NCBI RefSeq assembly: GCF_022376295.1
Contig: NZ_CP060140.1
Coordinates: forward strand, 3,290,356 to 3,354,355
DNA from: Nodularia sphaerocarpa UHCC 0038
Lineage (GTDB): Bacteria; Cyanobacteriota; Cyanobacteriia; Cyanobacteriales; Nostocaceae
Direction of reading: 5' to 3'
Length of the DNA stretch: 64,000 nt
The notes under the pieces are model-generated. The model was not told the DNA's origin and ran no database searches. It was given only the letters and a program-made list of their open reading frames with translations. Both the position numbers and the translations under genes were made by a program. Of this stretch, positions 43,507 to 52,218 are shown piece by piece. Numbering within the stretch: the first letter of the stretch is position 1; the number at the start of each line of letters is the position of its first letter.

Positions 43507-43898
43507 TGGCATTACAATTTTACTCCAATGAAAATTTTCCCATCGCAATGGTAAACTTACTCAGATCGGAGGGACACGATGTATTAACTTCCTATGAAGC
43601 AGGTCAAGCAAATCAAGGGATTCCCGACGATGTTGTTTTGCAGTATGCCACAGCGACAGGTCGCATTTTGATTACGGAAAATCGCCAAGATTTTATCGAT
43701 CTACATCGCACTGCGCCAAATCATGCTGGGATGATTATTTTTAAACACGACCGTGATTATGCCGGAAAAGTCAAGGCAATAATTGATTTTTTGGATGAGG
43801 ATAGTCGAACCTTAGAGAATCGTTTGTTGCGGGTTATGAAGCAAAATATAAAAGCCGTCGGACAGATTTTTTTCGTACAAGAGTATGGTAAAAGTTAA
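43506..43898 (+). CDS. DUF5615 PIN-like toxin
   Basis: The 130-residue protein has the DUF5615 (Mut7-C-like PIN) layout: FYSNENFPIAMVNLLRSEGHDVLTS with the first acidic site, then DDVVLQYATATGRILITENRQDFIDLH with the catalytic Asp/Glu and LITENRQDF motif. Family members are predicted RNases controlled by the DUF433 protein encoded upstream with one-base overlap. It is followed at 43908 by the right copy of a 30-bp direct repeat. Confidence 0.88.
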   Translation: MALQFYSNENFPIAMVNLLRSEGHDVLTSYEAGQANQGIPDDVVLQYATATGRILITENRQDFIDLHRTAPNHAGMIIFKHDRDYAGKVKAIIDFLDEDSRTLENRLLRVMKQNIKAVGQIFFVQEYGKS

Positions 43899-43907
43899 TT
43901 GCGATCG

Positions 43908-43937
43908 CTGTTGAATATTGCGGACTTAGGCGATCGC
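43908..43937 (+). repeat. 30-bp direct repeat, right copy, after the toxin-antitoxin pair
   Basis: Identical over 30 bases to 43086-43115, both containing a HIP1 octamer at the right end. The copy begins 10 bases after the toxin stop. Confidence 0.9.
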
Positions 43938-44071
43938 AAAACATAATAGCCATAGTAACGAAAACTCAAACAAAAACTCAGCGAACCTTTGCGCTTACCT
44001 CAGCGTACCTCTGCGTTTAAAAAATCCCCTCCCATTCCCTCTCCCCAACCATCTTAAAGACTCATATCAAA

Positions 44072-45847
44072 ATGACACAACAAACATATACAGCAGATAT
44101 TTTAGTAGTGGGTGGAGGAACCGGAGGAACAGCAGCAGCCATCCAAGCAGCGCGACGGGGTGCAAAAACCATTTTAGTGAGTGAATTTCCGTGGTTAGGG
44201 GGAATGCTCACCTCTGCTGGAGTATCTGCACCGGATGGTAATGAATTAATGGCATTTCAAACCGGATTATGGGGAGCATTTTTACAAGAACTACGGCAAC
44301 GCCAACCAGAAGGATTAGATAATAGCTGGGTAAGCTTTTTTAGTTATGATCCCCGCATTGGGGCGGAGATTTTTGCAGACTGGGTGCAGGAATTATCAAA
44401 TCTGCATTGGATTTCTGGACAAGTGCCGTTAGAAGTGTTGCAACAAGGTAATTGTATAACTGGTGTAAGGTTTGCAGACTTCACAGTTACAGCCAAAATT
44501 ATTCTCGATGGTACCGAGTTGGGGGATTTATTGGCTTTGGGGGAAATACCTCACCGTTGGGGCTGGGAATTGCAATCTGAGTGGGGAGAAAGTAGCGCCC
44601 CAGCAGATTTTAATCATATCACACAAAGTTATCCAGTGCAAGCCCCTACTTGGGTCGTGGTGATGCAAGATTTTGGAGAAGATGTTGCTCCGGAAATTCC
44701 GCCTGCGCCTAATTATAATCCAAGTCTGTTTGCAGGTGCGTGGGATAACTATGGAGCCGAGAAATTCCTGAACTATGGACGCTTACCAGGAAATCGATTT
44801 ATGATCAATTGGCCGATATGTGGTAACGACTATGGCGAAGGTGTAGGGCGATTAATCGAGTCAGAAAAGGCCAAAAAGGAATTTTTGCAAGAATCTCGCT
44901 GGCATAGCCAAAATTTTGCCCATTTTATCCAAAATAACTTGGGTAGACGCTATGGTTTAGCTGAGTCAGTTTTCCCCTCTAAATCCAGTGCTTTGGCATT
45001 GCATCCTTATTACCGTGAGAGTCGCCGCTTGGTGGGACTAACTACTGTGCGAGAACAGGATATTTTGCCAATGGCTGGGGGTAGGGTAGCGTCTCTATTC
45101 CCCGATGCCATAGCTGTGGGTAACTATGCCAATGACCATCATTATCCTGGGTTCAACTTACCACTGCAACCGAAATCGATGCGTTGGGGGGGACGTTGGA
45201 CTGGTACACCCTTTACTATTCCCTACCGTTCCCTCATTCCTGCCACAACAGATGGTTTATTAGTCTGTGAAAAGAATATTTCTGTATCTCATATTGCTAA
45301 TGGCGCAACCAGATTACAACCTGTGGTTATGGGTATCGGTCAAGCGGCGGGAATGGCGGCGGCTATGTGCGTTGAGTTGAACTGTCAGCCCAGGGATTTA
45401 CCTGTCAGGGAACTACAAAATGCTTTGTTAAAATCTTTACCCGATGCTGCAATACTTGTACCTTTATTTAACTTAGATATATCACCCAAAAATCCGGAAT
45501 GGCTAAATTGGCAAGTGTATTACTTAAATAACCCGCAAATTTATCCATTAAATGGCAATTATCCTGGTTCATCGCTAAATAAGTGTAATAACTTAAAAAT
45601 AAATCAAGTATTAACACGTAGAAGCGATTGTTTCACAGGAATTTTCCGGCGGATAAATCAGCAAGATTACTGTTTCATTATCACTGCACCAGAGGCATAC
45701 TCTGGTCAGACTTGGCAAATTGTAACTTTGCGATCGCACACACAAGAGCAACTACAAAGCGCTTTGCATGAACAACAGCTAACTATTTGGGGAAACCTAA
45801 ATCATGCGGGTCATTGGTTACTAGCTGAAGATATTGACATATCGTGA
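44072..45847 (+). CDS. FAD-dependent oxidoreductase
   Basis: The 591-residue protein starts with a Rossmann dinucleotide motif, VVGGGTGGTAAAIQAARRGA (residues 12-31), followed by the E of a GxGxxG...E fold in VSEF and FPWLGGMLTSAGVSAPDG. This is the FAD_oxidored type. TELGDLLALG and the C-terminal GMGIGQAAGMAAAM are further FAD contacts. The last 100 residues are variable. Such proteins oxidise small organic substrates, but nothing in the neighbourhood identifies one. No signal peptide. Confidence 0.85.
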   Translation: MTQQTYTADILVVGGGTGGTAAAIQAARRGAKTILVSEFPWLGGMLTSAGVSAPDGNELMAFQTGLWGAFLQELRQRQPEGLDNSWVSFFSYDPRIGAEIFADWVQELSNLHWISGQVPLEVLQQGNCITGVRFADFTVTAKIILDGTELGDLLALGEIPHRWGWELQSEWGESSAPADFNHITQSYPVQAPTWVVVMQDFGEDVAPEIPPAPNYNPSLFAGAWDNYGAEKFLNYGRLPGNRFMINWPICGNDYGEGVGRLIESEKAKKEFLQESRWHSQNFAHFIQNNLGRRYGLAESVFPSKSSALALHPYYRESRRLVGLTTVREQDILPMAGGRVASLFPDAIAVGNYANDHHYPGFNLPLQPKSMRWGGRWTGTPFTIPYRSLIPATTDGLLVCEKNISVSHIANGATRLQPVVMGIGQAAGMAAAMCVELNCQPRDLPVRELQNALLKSLPDAAILVPLFNLDISPKNPEWLNWQVYYLNNPQIYPLNGNYPGSSLNKCNNLKINQVLTRRSDCFTGIFRRINQQDYCFIITAPEAYSGQTWQIVTLRSHTQEQLQSALHEQQLTIWGNLNHAGHWLLAEDIDIS

Positions 45848-45891
45848 AAGTAAAAATTTTTCAGTAAAACTCACTACTTTTTGCTCAATTC

Positions 45892-45897
45892 TCCGGA
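45892..45897 (+). promoter_or_regulatory. TCCGGA (DIF-type -35) upstream of patX
   Basis: TCCGGA stands 58 nt before the patX start in the correct orientation. A TAGCAG at 45917-45922 could serve as -10 (spacing 19). TCCGGA promoters are switched on early in developing heterocysts, which fits the gene. Confidence 0.5.
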
Positions 45898-45954
45898 CAC
45901 ACTAGCAGAAAATCAGTAGCAGTAGATAAGAGAGTTCTAAAATAAACATCTGTT

Positions 45955-46188
45955 ATGCGAGCTACGATTTCACTTTTAGTTTCGAGTTTGGTCTTCAGTT
46001 CCTTAGCTTTTAACTGCCAAGCAAAGGTAAATCGCTTATCTCAGATGTTGCCATCCTCTTCTGGTTTGCAACAGTTACACTCAGATTCATCTCACTATCA
46101 AGCGCAACTGAGCGAGCCAGAAAGCCCAATACTACATCGGGGTAGTGGACGCAGAAACTTCATAGAAAAGTCCGGCAGTAATGCTTAA
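45955..46188 (+). CDS. patX: PatX-type RGSGR peptide precursor
   Basis: The 77-residue product has an N-terminal signal peptide (MRATISLLVSSLVFSSLAFN), a variable hydrophilic middle and HRGSGRR near the C-terminus (RGSGR at residues 62-66), then 11 further residues. RGSGR is the pentapeptide of PatS and HetN that binds the HetR C-terminal domain and blocks its DNA binding, so preventing neighbouring cells from becoming heterocysts. The combination of signal peptide and near-terminal RGSGR identifies the PatX family, described as an ancient companion of HetR in filamentous cyanobacteria. It is not PatS, which is much shorter and lacks a signal peptide, nor HetN. Expected regulation is by the upstream TCCGGA promoter. 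Confidence 0.9.
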   Translation: MRATISLLVSSLVFSSLAFNCQAKVNRLSQMLPSSSGLQQLHSDSSHYQAQLSEPESPILHRGSGRRNFIEKSGSNA

Positions 46189-46293
46189 CCTCAACGGAGG
46201 TAATCTCATCGTGTCATGTCTTTTTTTTGTAGAGTTAGCAGTTATTTAATTGTCAGGGAATCAAGAACTGCCTCTCTAGCAGAGATATATAGC

Positions 46294-46314
46294 AAAAGTC
46301 AAAAGTCAAAAGTC
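46294..46314 (+). repeat. AAAAGTC heptamer repeat, three copies
   Basis: Three exact tandem AAAAGTC copies downstream of patX are of the Nostocales short-tandem-repeat type. The rest of 46189-46516 holds no recognisable gene. Confidence 0.85.
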
Positions 46315-46516
46315 AAATGCTTGCTGTGAATGGGTTTTGGAATTTTGTTATGTCCTAAGCACCTTATCCGTTGCTATAAAACTTAAATATTCACGGTCAA
46401 TCAGCACTGTTGCATCACTAGACTCATAAAATCTCAATTATCAGGCGATGGCTTGACAGCCTTCGGTACGCGCATATTCCATGCAATGATGTGATGAAAC
46501 CCTTATCTATAAAGAG

Positions 46517-46541
46517 AGTGACTCTGAAATTCAGAGTCACT
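46517..46541. terminator. Bidirectional terminator between patX and gnd
   Basis: AGTGACTCTGA and its exact complement pair around AAT (11-bp stem). TTTT follows on the plus strand and CTCTCTTTATAG on the minus strand, so it may stop both convergent transcripts. Confidence 0.7.
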
Positions 46542-46603
46542 TTTAAACCTCTAACCTAAACAGTGGAAAAGTTCACAATCTGCCGATTTTCCGGCATGAA
46601 AGT

Positions 46604-48034
46604 TTACTTCTTAGCTTCAGCGATAGGAACCCACTCAGTGTGGAATGCGCCTTCTTTGTCAAGGCGCTTGTAAGTATGTGCGCCGAAGTAGTCGCGTTGT
46701 GCTTGGGTGAGATTTTGGGGTAGGCGATCGCGGCGATAGCTGTCAAAATAATCCAAAGATGCACTAAATGCTGGAACTGGGATTCCCAGTTTTGCTGCTG
46801 TCATGATGACTTCCCGCCAAGCATTTTGTCTATCAAGAATAGTCTGCTTAAATTCGGGAGCTAACAGCAAGTTAGGCAAAGCTGGATTTTCGTTAAAAGC
46901 CTTCTTAATCTTATTCAAGAAGCCAGCGCGAATAATACAACCACCTTTCCAAATCCGCGCCATTTCACTCAGATTCAAATCCCAATTGTATGTTTTGGAA
47001 GCTGTAGATAACAGCGCCATACCTTGAGCGTAAGAACAGATTTTGGAACAATAAAGAGCATCACGAACTTTGTTAACAAAGTCCTTGACATCGCCATCAA
47101 ACTTAGCACTAGGGCCTGTGAGACTCTTAGATGCTGCTACCCGTTCATCTTTAATCGAAGACATAATCCGAGCATTAACTGCGGCGGTAATTGTCGGAAT
47201 CGCCACACCCAATTCCAAAGCAGTTTGCACAGTCCAACGACCAGTTCCCTTTTGACCGGCTGCGTCAACAATTAAATCCACCAAGGGTTTTTTGGTGTCG
47301 GGGTCAACGTAAGGGAAAATATTAGATGTAATCTCAATCAAAAATGAATTGAGTTCATCGGTAGTATTCCATTCAGTGAACACTTCATGTAGCTGATTTG
47401 CATTTAATCCAGCCACATTTTTCAGCAAATCGTAGGCTTCTGCAATCAGCTGCATATCGCCGTACTCAATACCGTTGTGTACCATTTTCACATAGTGACC
47501 AGAACCACCAGGGCCAATATAGGTGACACAAGCGCCATCATCGACTTGAGCGGCAATTTTGTTGAAAATTGGGGATAGATACTCATAGGAACTGGGAGTA
47601 CCACCAGGCATAAGTGAGGGACCATTGAGTGCGCCTTCTTCACCGCCACTGACACCCATACCCAGAAACCGCAGTCCAGCAGGTTCTAATTCCTGAGTAC
47701 GTCTTTCTGTATCTTCAAACCAAGAGTTACCACCGTCAATAATGATATCGCCTTCATCTAGTAAGGGTTTGAGTTGGGCAATCACCGCATCCACTGGCTT
47801 ACCAGCTTGCACCATCACGAGAATTTTGCGGGGACGTTCCAATGATGCGACAAATTCCTCTAAGGTAAAGGCGGCTTTGACGTTCCTTCCTGGGGCGCGC
47901 TGCGCCATAAACGCATCCGTTTTTTCTCTGGAGCGGTTATAAACTGCAATTGGGAAGCCATTACGCTCAACGTTGAGCGCTATATTTTCGCCCATTACGG
48001 CTAATCCAATCACACCAAAGCTTTGTAGTGTCAT
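46604..48034 (-). CDS. gnd: 6-phosphogluconate dehydrogenase (decarboxylating)
   Basis: The 476-residue enzyme oxidises 6-phosphogluconate to ribulose 5-phosphate and CO2, producing NADPH; in cyanobacteria it powers dark metabolism and, in heterocysts, supplies reductant to nitrogenase. The NADP fold starts FGVIGLAVMGENIALNVERNGF, with NRSREKTDAF as 2'-phosphate site. The catalytic region has IIDGGNSWFEDTERR, GMGVSGGEEGALNGPSLMPGG and Lys/Glu in YVKMVHNGIEYGDMQL. The C-terminal helical domain ends with RDYFGAHTYKRLD. Length and motifs are fully normal. Confidence 0.97.
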   Translation of the reverse strand: MTLQSFGVIGLAVMGENIALNVERNGFPIAVYNRSREKTDAFMAQRAPGRNVKAAFTLEEFVASLERPRKILVMVQAGKPVDAVIAQLKPLLDEGDIIIDGGNSWFEDTERRTQELEPAGLRFLGMGVSGGEEGALNGPSLMPGGTPSSYEYLSPIFNKIAAQVDDGACVTYIGPGGSGHYVKMVHNGIEYGDMQLIAEAYDLLKNVAGLNANQLHEVFTEWNTTDELNSFLIEITSNIFPYVDPDTKKPLVDLIVDAAGQKGTGRWTVQTALELGVAIPTITAAVNARIMSSIKDERVAASKSLTGPSAKFDGDVKDFVNKVRDALYCSKICSYAQGMALLSTASKTYNWDLNLSEMARIWKGGCIIRAGFLNKIKKAFNENPALPNLLLAPEFKQTILDRQNAWREVIMTAAKLGIPVPAFSASLDYFDSYRRDRLPQNLTQAQRDYFGAHTYKRLDKEGAFHTEWVPIAEAKK

Positions 48035-48317
48035 AAATTATGTTTGGCTAACTCTTGCAGATCCTTTTATCTTTAGGGTAGACCGAGATTTTCGCTTCTC
48101 TCCTAAAGAAGACCTTAAGACTTGAATAAAGTGCAAAAATTTATAACTAACACAAAGAATTAATTGTGGCAACTTTGATGTTGCAATTTGGGAGCAACCA
48201 ACAAACCAAAGGTCAATGACAATTTAGTTGCTATATCGTAGACTACTGAGTATAGTGCCGACTTACTTAGGCATCAACAAACTGATAAAAAGCCAGATAA
48301 CTATATAAAGGAGAAAA

Positions 48318-48926
48318 ATGACAGAAATTATGGGCAGACAATACACTCTAATCATAGACAAGTCCGGCAGCATGGAAAGCCCTAGCGAACTTCCAGGCAA
48401 AACAAGATGGGAAGCTATGCAAGAAAACACTTTAGCGTTAGCGCGCAAGTGTGACCAGCTAGACCCAGATGGTATCAACGTTTACCTGTTTTCTGGCAGA
48501 CACAAATTTTACTCCGAGGTGACTGCGAGTAAAGTTCAGCAGATATTCCAAGAGAATCACCCGGCTGGAAGCACCAACTTAGCAGGGGTACTTAAAGCAG
48601 CCTTTGATGATTTTTTCACCCGCCGGGGACAAGGTTTAACGCCAAACGGTGAGACAATTATTGTTGTCACCGATGGTGAGCCAGATGATCGTAAGCCTGT
48701 GTATGAGCAGATTATCCTAGCCAGTCGGAAAATAGATAGTGATGAAGAATTAGCAGTGTTGTTCTTTCAAATTGGTGATGATGCAGGGGCTACTAAGTTT
48801 CTGCGGACAATAGACGATGAGTTGACCAACGCCGGTGCAAAGTTTGATATTGCTGATGTGACAACTGCTGATGAAATAGAAGATATTGGATTTGCCGCAG
48901 CTTTAGAGAAAGCCATTACGGACTAA
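48318..48926 (+). CDS. vWA-domain protein
   Basis: The 202-residue protein is a single von Willebrand A domain with an intact metal-ion site: DKSGSMES (DxSxS) at residue 14, Thr in GSTNLAG near 95 and Asp in VVTDGEPDD near 117. It has a strong ribosome site (AAAGGAGAAAAATG). No signal peptide, so intracellular. Stand-alone vWA proteins of this size often pair with TerD-like or kinase/phosphatase genes, but none is adjacent here. Confidence 0.88.
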   Translation: MTEIMGRQYTLIIDKSGSMESPSELPGKTRWEAMQENTLALARKCDQLDPDGINVYLFSGRHKFYSEVTASKVQQIFQENHPAGSTNLAGVLKAAFDDFFTRRGQGLTPNGETIIVVTDGEPDDRKPVYEQIILASRKIDSDEELAVLFFQIGDDAGATKFLRTIDDELTNAGAKFDIADVTTADEIEDIGFAAALEKAITD

Positions 48927-49171
48927 CTCAAGGTGCTAGGATTTTGATGTGATATTTCTGACTTAGCCGTTTGGCTGTGTTTGGGCAAGGAGAAAGCACA
49001 GAGAAGTAATGCAGTTTGTATCTAAATGAGCAATTAAGTTGCAAAATTGAAATATCTAGTTAAGGGTCTGGGTACTGAGGACTGGTAGACAAGGAAATAT
49101 AAATGATTCCTCATCCTTAATCCCTGATTTCCCATTACTAGTCAAATAATGCAGTAAGGAGTAACCAAAAA

Positions 49172-49903
49172 ATGCTGGCATATGTTCTAGCTTTTGTGGT
49201 CGGACTGGGTAGTTTAGCCATTTACATCGCAGCTTTCTTTTTTCCAGAAATCCACCGGAAGAATGACTTTATCTGGAGTGGTGTCGGACTTTTCTATGCC
49301 TTAATGTTATGGGTGTTTGCGCCCCGCATTTCTGGAGGTTTATTACTTGGTCATGTGGCCAGCGTGGCTCTTTTGGTTTGGTTTGGCTGGCAAACTCTTT
49401 CATTACGTCGCCAACTCACTCCGCAGACAGAACAAACCCCAGTACCCAGTCCTGAGACGGTGAAAACTGGCATTCAGGAGCAAATAGCTAAGTTGTCCCT
49501 CCAGGAACGGCTGGGTCAGGTGCAAGGCAGTCTGGGTAATATCTTTAGCGGCGCAAAAAATAAGGCGCAACAGACGATAACCAAGAAAACGCCTGAAACT
49601 CCCAAAACGGAGGCAAAGACTCCTGTACCCGCGCAGAAACCTGTTGTTGAGATTATCGATAGAACCACTCCCACAGCAGAGGCAAAAGTTGCTACTACTG
49701 CAACTGAATCTCCAACTGAGGATGTGTTGGTAGCAACCCCACCAAATCCCCCGCCTGCGGAAATGGTAGCAGCAGCCCAAGCTGAGGCTGAGACGGAAGA
49801 AAAAGCACCGATTCCTGTTGAGGAAATTGCCCCGGATGCGGTACTTGCTCCCCCAGCAGAAGCGCCACCGGAAGAAATACCACCGCATAATCAGGTTGGT
49901 TGA
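49172..49903 (+). CDS. Ycf66-family membrane protein
   Basis: The 243-residue protein has the Ycf66 N-terminal domain: three hydrophobic helices at about residues 2-22 (LAYVLAFVVGLGSLAIYIAAF), 33-49 and 55-75, with FPEIHRKNDFIWSGVGLFYALMLW as signature. The C-terminal 160 residues are Pro/Ala/Thr/Glu-rich and probably disordered. Ycf66 is conserved in cyanobacteria and some plastids; its role is not known. An AAGGAG ribosome site precedes the ATG, and a terminator hairpin follows. Confidence 0.88.
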   Translation: MLAYVLAFVVGLGSLAIYIAAFFFPEIHRKNDFIWSGVGLFYALMLWVFAPRISGGLLLGHVASVALLVWFGWQTLSLRRQLTPQTEQTPVPSPETVKTGIQEQIAKLSLQERLGQVQGSLGNIFSGAKNKAQQTITKKTPETPKTEAKTPVPAQKPVVEIIDRTTPTAEAKVATTATESPTEDVLVATPPNPPPAEMVAAAQAEAETEEKAPIPVEEIAPDAVLAPPAEAPPEEIPPHNQVG

Positions 49904-49911
49904 CTTGTATC

Positions 49912-49945
49912 AAACCCAGCGTTGTTTAACATGGCGTTGGGTTTT
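49912..49945 (+). terminator. Terminator after the Ycf66 gene
   Basis: AACCCAGCG pairs with CGTTGGGTT (one G-U) across a 13-nt loop, followed by TTAG. It lies 9 bases past the stop. Confidence 0.65.
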
Positions 49946-50006
49946 AGTTAACTTTAACTGAATGAGGTCAGGCGATGGCGCAGAGCGCCCGCCGCAGGCG
50001 ATCGCA

Positions 50007-50450
50007 TTAATCCACCTCTAACTCACTTACCACTAAAACTCTCAATTCTGTTACTCGCTTCAAAGCCTGATCATTAGTCAAAAAAGCATCACAGTTACTT
50101 GTTAAAGCGATCGCTATCTGTAAAGCATCAGGTAACTGAAGGTTGTAAAGTAACCGTATTTTCGCAGCGTCTCGTGCAATTGCAGCATTAATATCCACAA
50201 AAACCACTTCATTACTGAGCAAGACATCGACAAAAGCTTGCTCTAAATCTGCTAAACCCGAACGTATAGCACCCACCAAACATTCAGACAATGTTATGGG
50301 AGATACTATTGCTGTCATACCAGTTTCCAATCTTTCAAAAATTGGGTCTACTAAATTCACAAACTGCGGATTGCGTTCTACAAAATAGATGACTGGTGCT
50401 GTATCAATAAATATATGAGAAACTCCTACCAATGCCTCGCTAATCTTCAT
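50007..50450 (-). CDS. PIN-domain toxin (VapC-like)
   Basis: The 147-residue protein is a PIN RNase: acidic sites Asp16 (IFIDTAPVIYFVE), Glu in TLSECLVGAI, Asp in LQLPDALQIAIAL and Asp in AFLTNDQALK. VapC enzymes cut specific tRNA or rRNA when freed from their antitoxin. The ATG overlaps the stop of the upstream gene by 4 bases (ATGA), typical of coupled toxin-antitoxin pairs. Confidence 0.88.
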   Translation of the reverse strand: MKISEALVGVSHIFIDTAPVIYFVERNPQFVNLVDPIFERLETGMTAIVSPITLSECLVGAIRSGLADLEQAFVDVLLSNEVVFVDINAAIARDAAKIRLLYNLQLPDALQIAIALTSNCDAFLTNDQALKRVTELRVLVVSELEVD

Positions 50451-50704
50451 TCTTCTTGTAACAAACCTTCCCGATGCTCATCTCCTTCCCGTCTAGTCTG
50501 AGAAACCCACTGTTGAGCATCTTTATCCAATAGCGGATAGGAGGCCATACCTTTTAAATCACTCCATTTCCGTTTTGACTGTGCTGGAATGACGTGCTTT
50601 TTCATCCGTTCTACTAAATACCCCATTACTGTCAATTGGTCTTCTGGGGTAAGTTGGTCAATCTCGCTTAACATTTTTTGAAGTGATAGACTCATCAACT
50701 TCAT
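50447..50704 (-). CDS. Antitoxin partner of the PIN toxin
   Basis: The product has 85 residues if it starts at 50704 (MKLMSLSLQKML); starts at 50695 or 50731 are also possible. The helical N-terminus LSEIDQLTPEDQLTVMGYLVERM resembles the dimer part of cyanobacterial antitoxins, and the C-terminus (DKDAQQWVSQTRREGDEHRE) is charged and would wrap the toxin. It lacks a clear AbrB or ribbon-helix-helix motif. Identified mainly by its 4-base overlap with the PIN gene. Confidence 0.75.
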   Translation of the reverse strand: MKLMSLSLQKMLSEIDQLTPEDQLTVMGYLVERMKKHVIPAQSKRKWSDLKGMASYPLLDKDAQQWVSQTRREGDEHREGLLQEE

Positions 50705-50781
50705 CCCGATTAGTGAATATTGTATTTCCACATCCTAGCATTCATGCATTGAGCGATCGCATTATCTAGGATAATTTTAGC

Positions 50782-51009
50782 TCAATGAGGGTAGGCGATT
50801 GGCTCAAAATGTAACACCATAATCTGCTCTGGAGTTAAAGCAAGAGATTCATAGGCTTGTCCATTGCGATCGCTAAATTCTACTTCAAAGGCAGCACCAT
50901 CGGCTAATATTTCGACTATTGTACCAACTTGACCACGCAACAAATTATATTCAGGTATATCAGATGTGAGTGCTATTACATCTAGTAACTTCGGTGTATT
51001 CTGACTCAT
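50782..51009 (-). CDS. DUF4926 protein
   Basis: The 75-residue protein has the DUF4926 pattern LLDVIALTSDIPEYNLLRGQVGTIVEIL followed by FEVEFSDRNGQAYESLALTPEQIMVL, a small SH3-like barrel. The family is common in cyanobacteria, often near toxin-antitoxin or nuclease genes, as here, but has no known function. It lies between the PIN antitoxin and a nuclease-like gene on the same strand. Confidence 0.85.
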   Translation of the reverse strand: MSQNTPKLLDVIALTSDIPEYNLLRGQVGTIVEILADGAAFEVEFSDRNGQAYESLALTPEQIMVLHFEPIAYPH

Positions 51010-51036
51010 TTTTTATAACCTACAAGTATACTGATT

Positions 51037-52047
51037 TTAATTGATTCTTTCTAACCATGTTTTCAATGCTCGATTAACAAGATTTTTAGTTTCATCGAGA
51101 AACATTTTATAATTGAATCTTTCTACAAATCTTTCTGAATTTTTTGTAACAATATAAACGCAATGACGATCTAATTCTTTCGGAGACCAAGATATACTTT
51201 TTTCTTTCACAGGAATATATTGACAATATGTTAGATATTCCTCTGTTGTATCAATTTGCATTCTAACAATAGTTTTATTTTGTCGGTTAGGAATAATTAG
51301 CCATAAAAATAATATAATCTTCTTCGATTTCCTATCAAACGAAAATTCTGCACATTGTCTAAATTTATCTTTGCCATATTTACTTGCATAGACAATACTT
51401 TTATTAACTATTTTTTCTTCTATCCTATGATCGAAACTTAATATCTGCTGTCTGATTTGCTTTAAGTTTTCTAATTCTGTTTCTGTTAATGCACCTAACC
51501 AATCTAATAATAATCTTGGTGCTTCAGGAATTTTATCATTTTGTTGATTCTGTAAATTAACTTGTTGATAATTAATTTTTATCAGCTTTGCTTCTGAGTT
51601 GTTAGAAATTTGAGATACAGAAAAATAAAATTCGTTATCTTCTTTACATATAATTGAAAAAGTAAATAGCTCAAAGTTTAAGCGGCTATGTTTTACATCA
51701 ATTAAATTATGACGATGAAAGTTAGGACATATTGCCAATAACTTAATTTCTTGTTCGTAATCAACCTGATCTTTAAAAGGTTGTTCTTCTCTTAAATTCT
51801 CATAATAGCGTGTCAGTTGATTAATAATATAACGATCTTGTGTATTTTTTAACTCAATAATAGTTAGTTGATTATTTTTGCCAATTCCTATAATGTCACA
51901 AAGCTCTCCTTTTATATATAATTGCCGTGCTAAAGGCTTTAGTTCAAATATTTCTTCTAAATTATCCCAAACATAGGTTTCTAATTCAGACTCATCAATA
52001 AATTTCCAGCCTTGAACAGTTTTTTGTAATGCTACTTTGTTTTTCAT
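51037..52047 (-). CDS. NucS-like PD-(D/E)XK nuclease-domain protein
   Basis: The 336-residue protein starts with an EndoMS/NucS-type domain: ESELETYVWDNLEEIF, then GELCDIIGIG with the core Asp and LTIIELKNTQDR with Glu-x-Lys, and QLTRYYENLREEQPF. The second half (from about 170) is unlike NucS and has no family I recognise. NucS enzymes cut mismatched DNA; many DUF91-like relatives lie in defence loci with unknown targets. The gene is very AT-rich compared with the neighbouring ileS, suggesting recent transfer. It has no obvious partner besides the DUF4926 gene 27 bases downstream. Confidence 0.75.
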   Translation of the reverse strand: MKNKVALQKTVQGWKFIDESELETYVWDNLEEIFELKPLARQLYIKGELCDIIGIGKNNQLTIIELKNTQDRYIINQLTRYYENLREEQPFKDQVDYEQEIKLLAICPNFHRHNLIDVKHSRLNFELFTFSIICKEDNEFYFSVSQISNNSEAKLIKINYQQVNLQNQQNDKIPEAPRLLLDWLGALTETELENLKQIRQQILSFDHRIEEKIVNKSIVYASKYGKDKFRQCAEFSFDRKSKKIILFLWLIIPNRQNKTIVRMQIDTTEEYLTYCQYIPVKEKSISWSPKELDRHCVYIVTKNSERFVERFNYKMFLDETKNLVNRALKTWLERIN

Positions 52048-52218
52048 CGTGGTGATAGCAGTAATAATATACTTAATTTATACTAAAAATCACCTAATTC
52101 TACTTGTTCAGTCCTGTAGGTTGGGTTGAGGTAAAGAAATCCGGGCTACGACCTAGAATCATGCCCATCTTCTATAATTGATCGGATAAACTGCACATAT
52201 AATCTTAGGCATGAGACT

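Noticed and set aside
45955..46188. Identification of the RGSGR gene as patS or hetN
   Set aside because: PatS is only 13-17 residues without a signal peptide, and HetN is a ketoacyl reductase of nearly 290 residues; size and signal peptide fit PatX.
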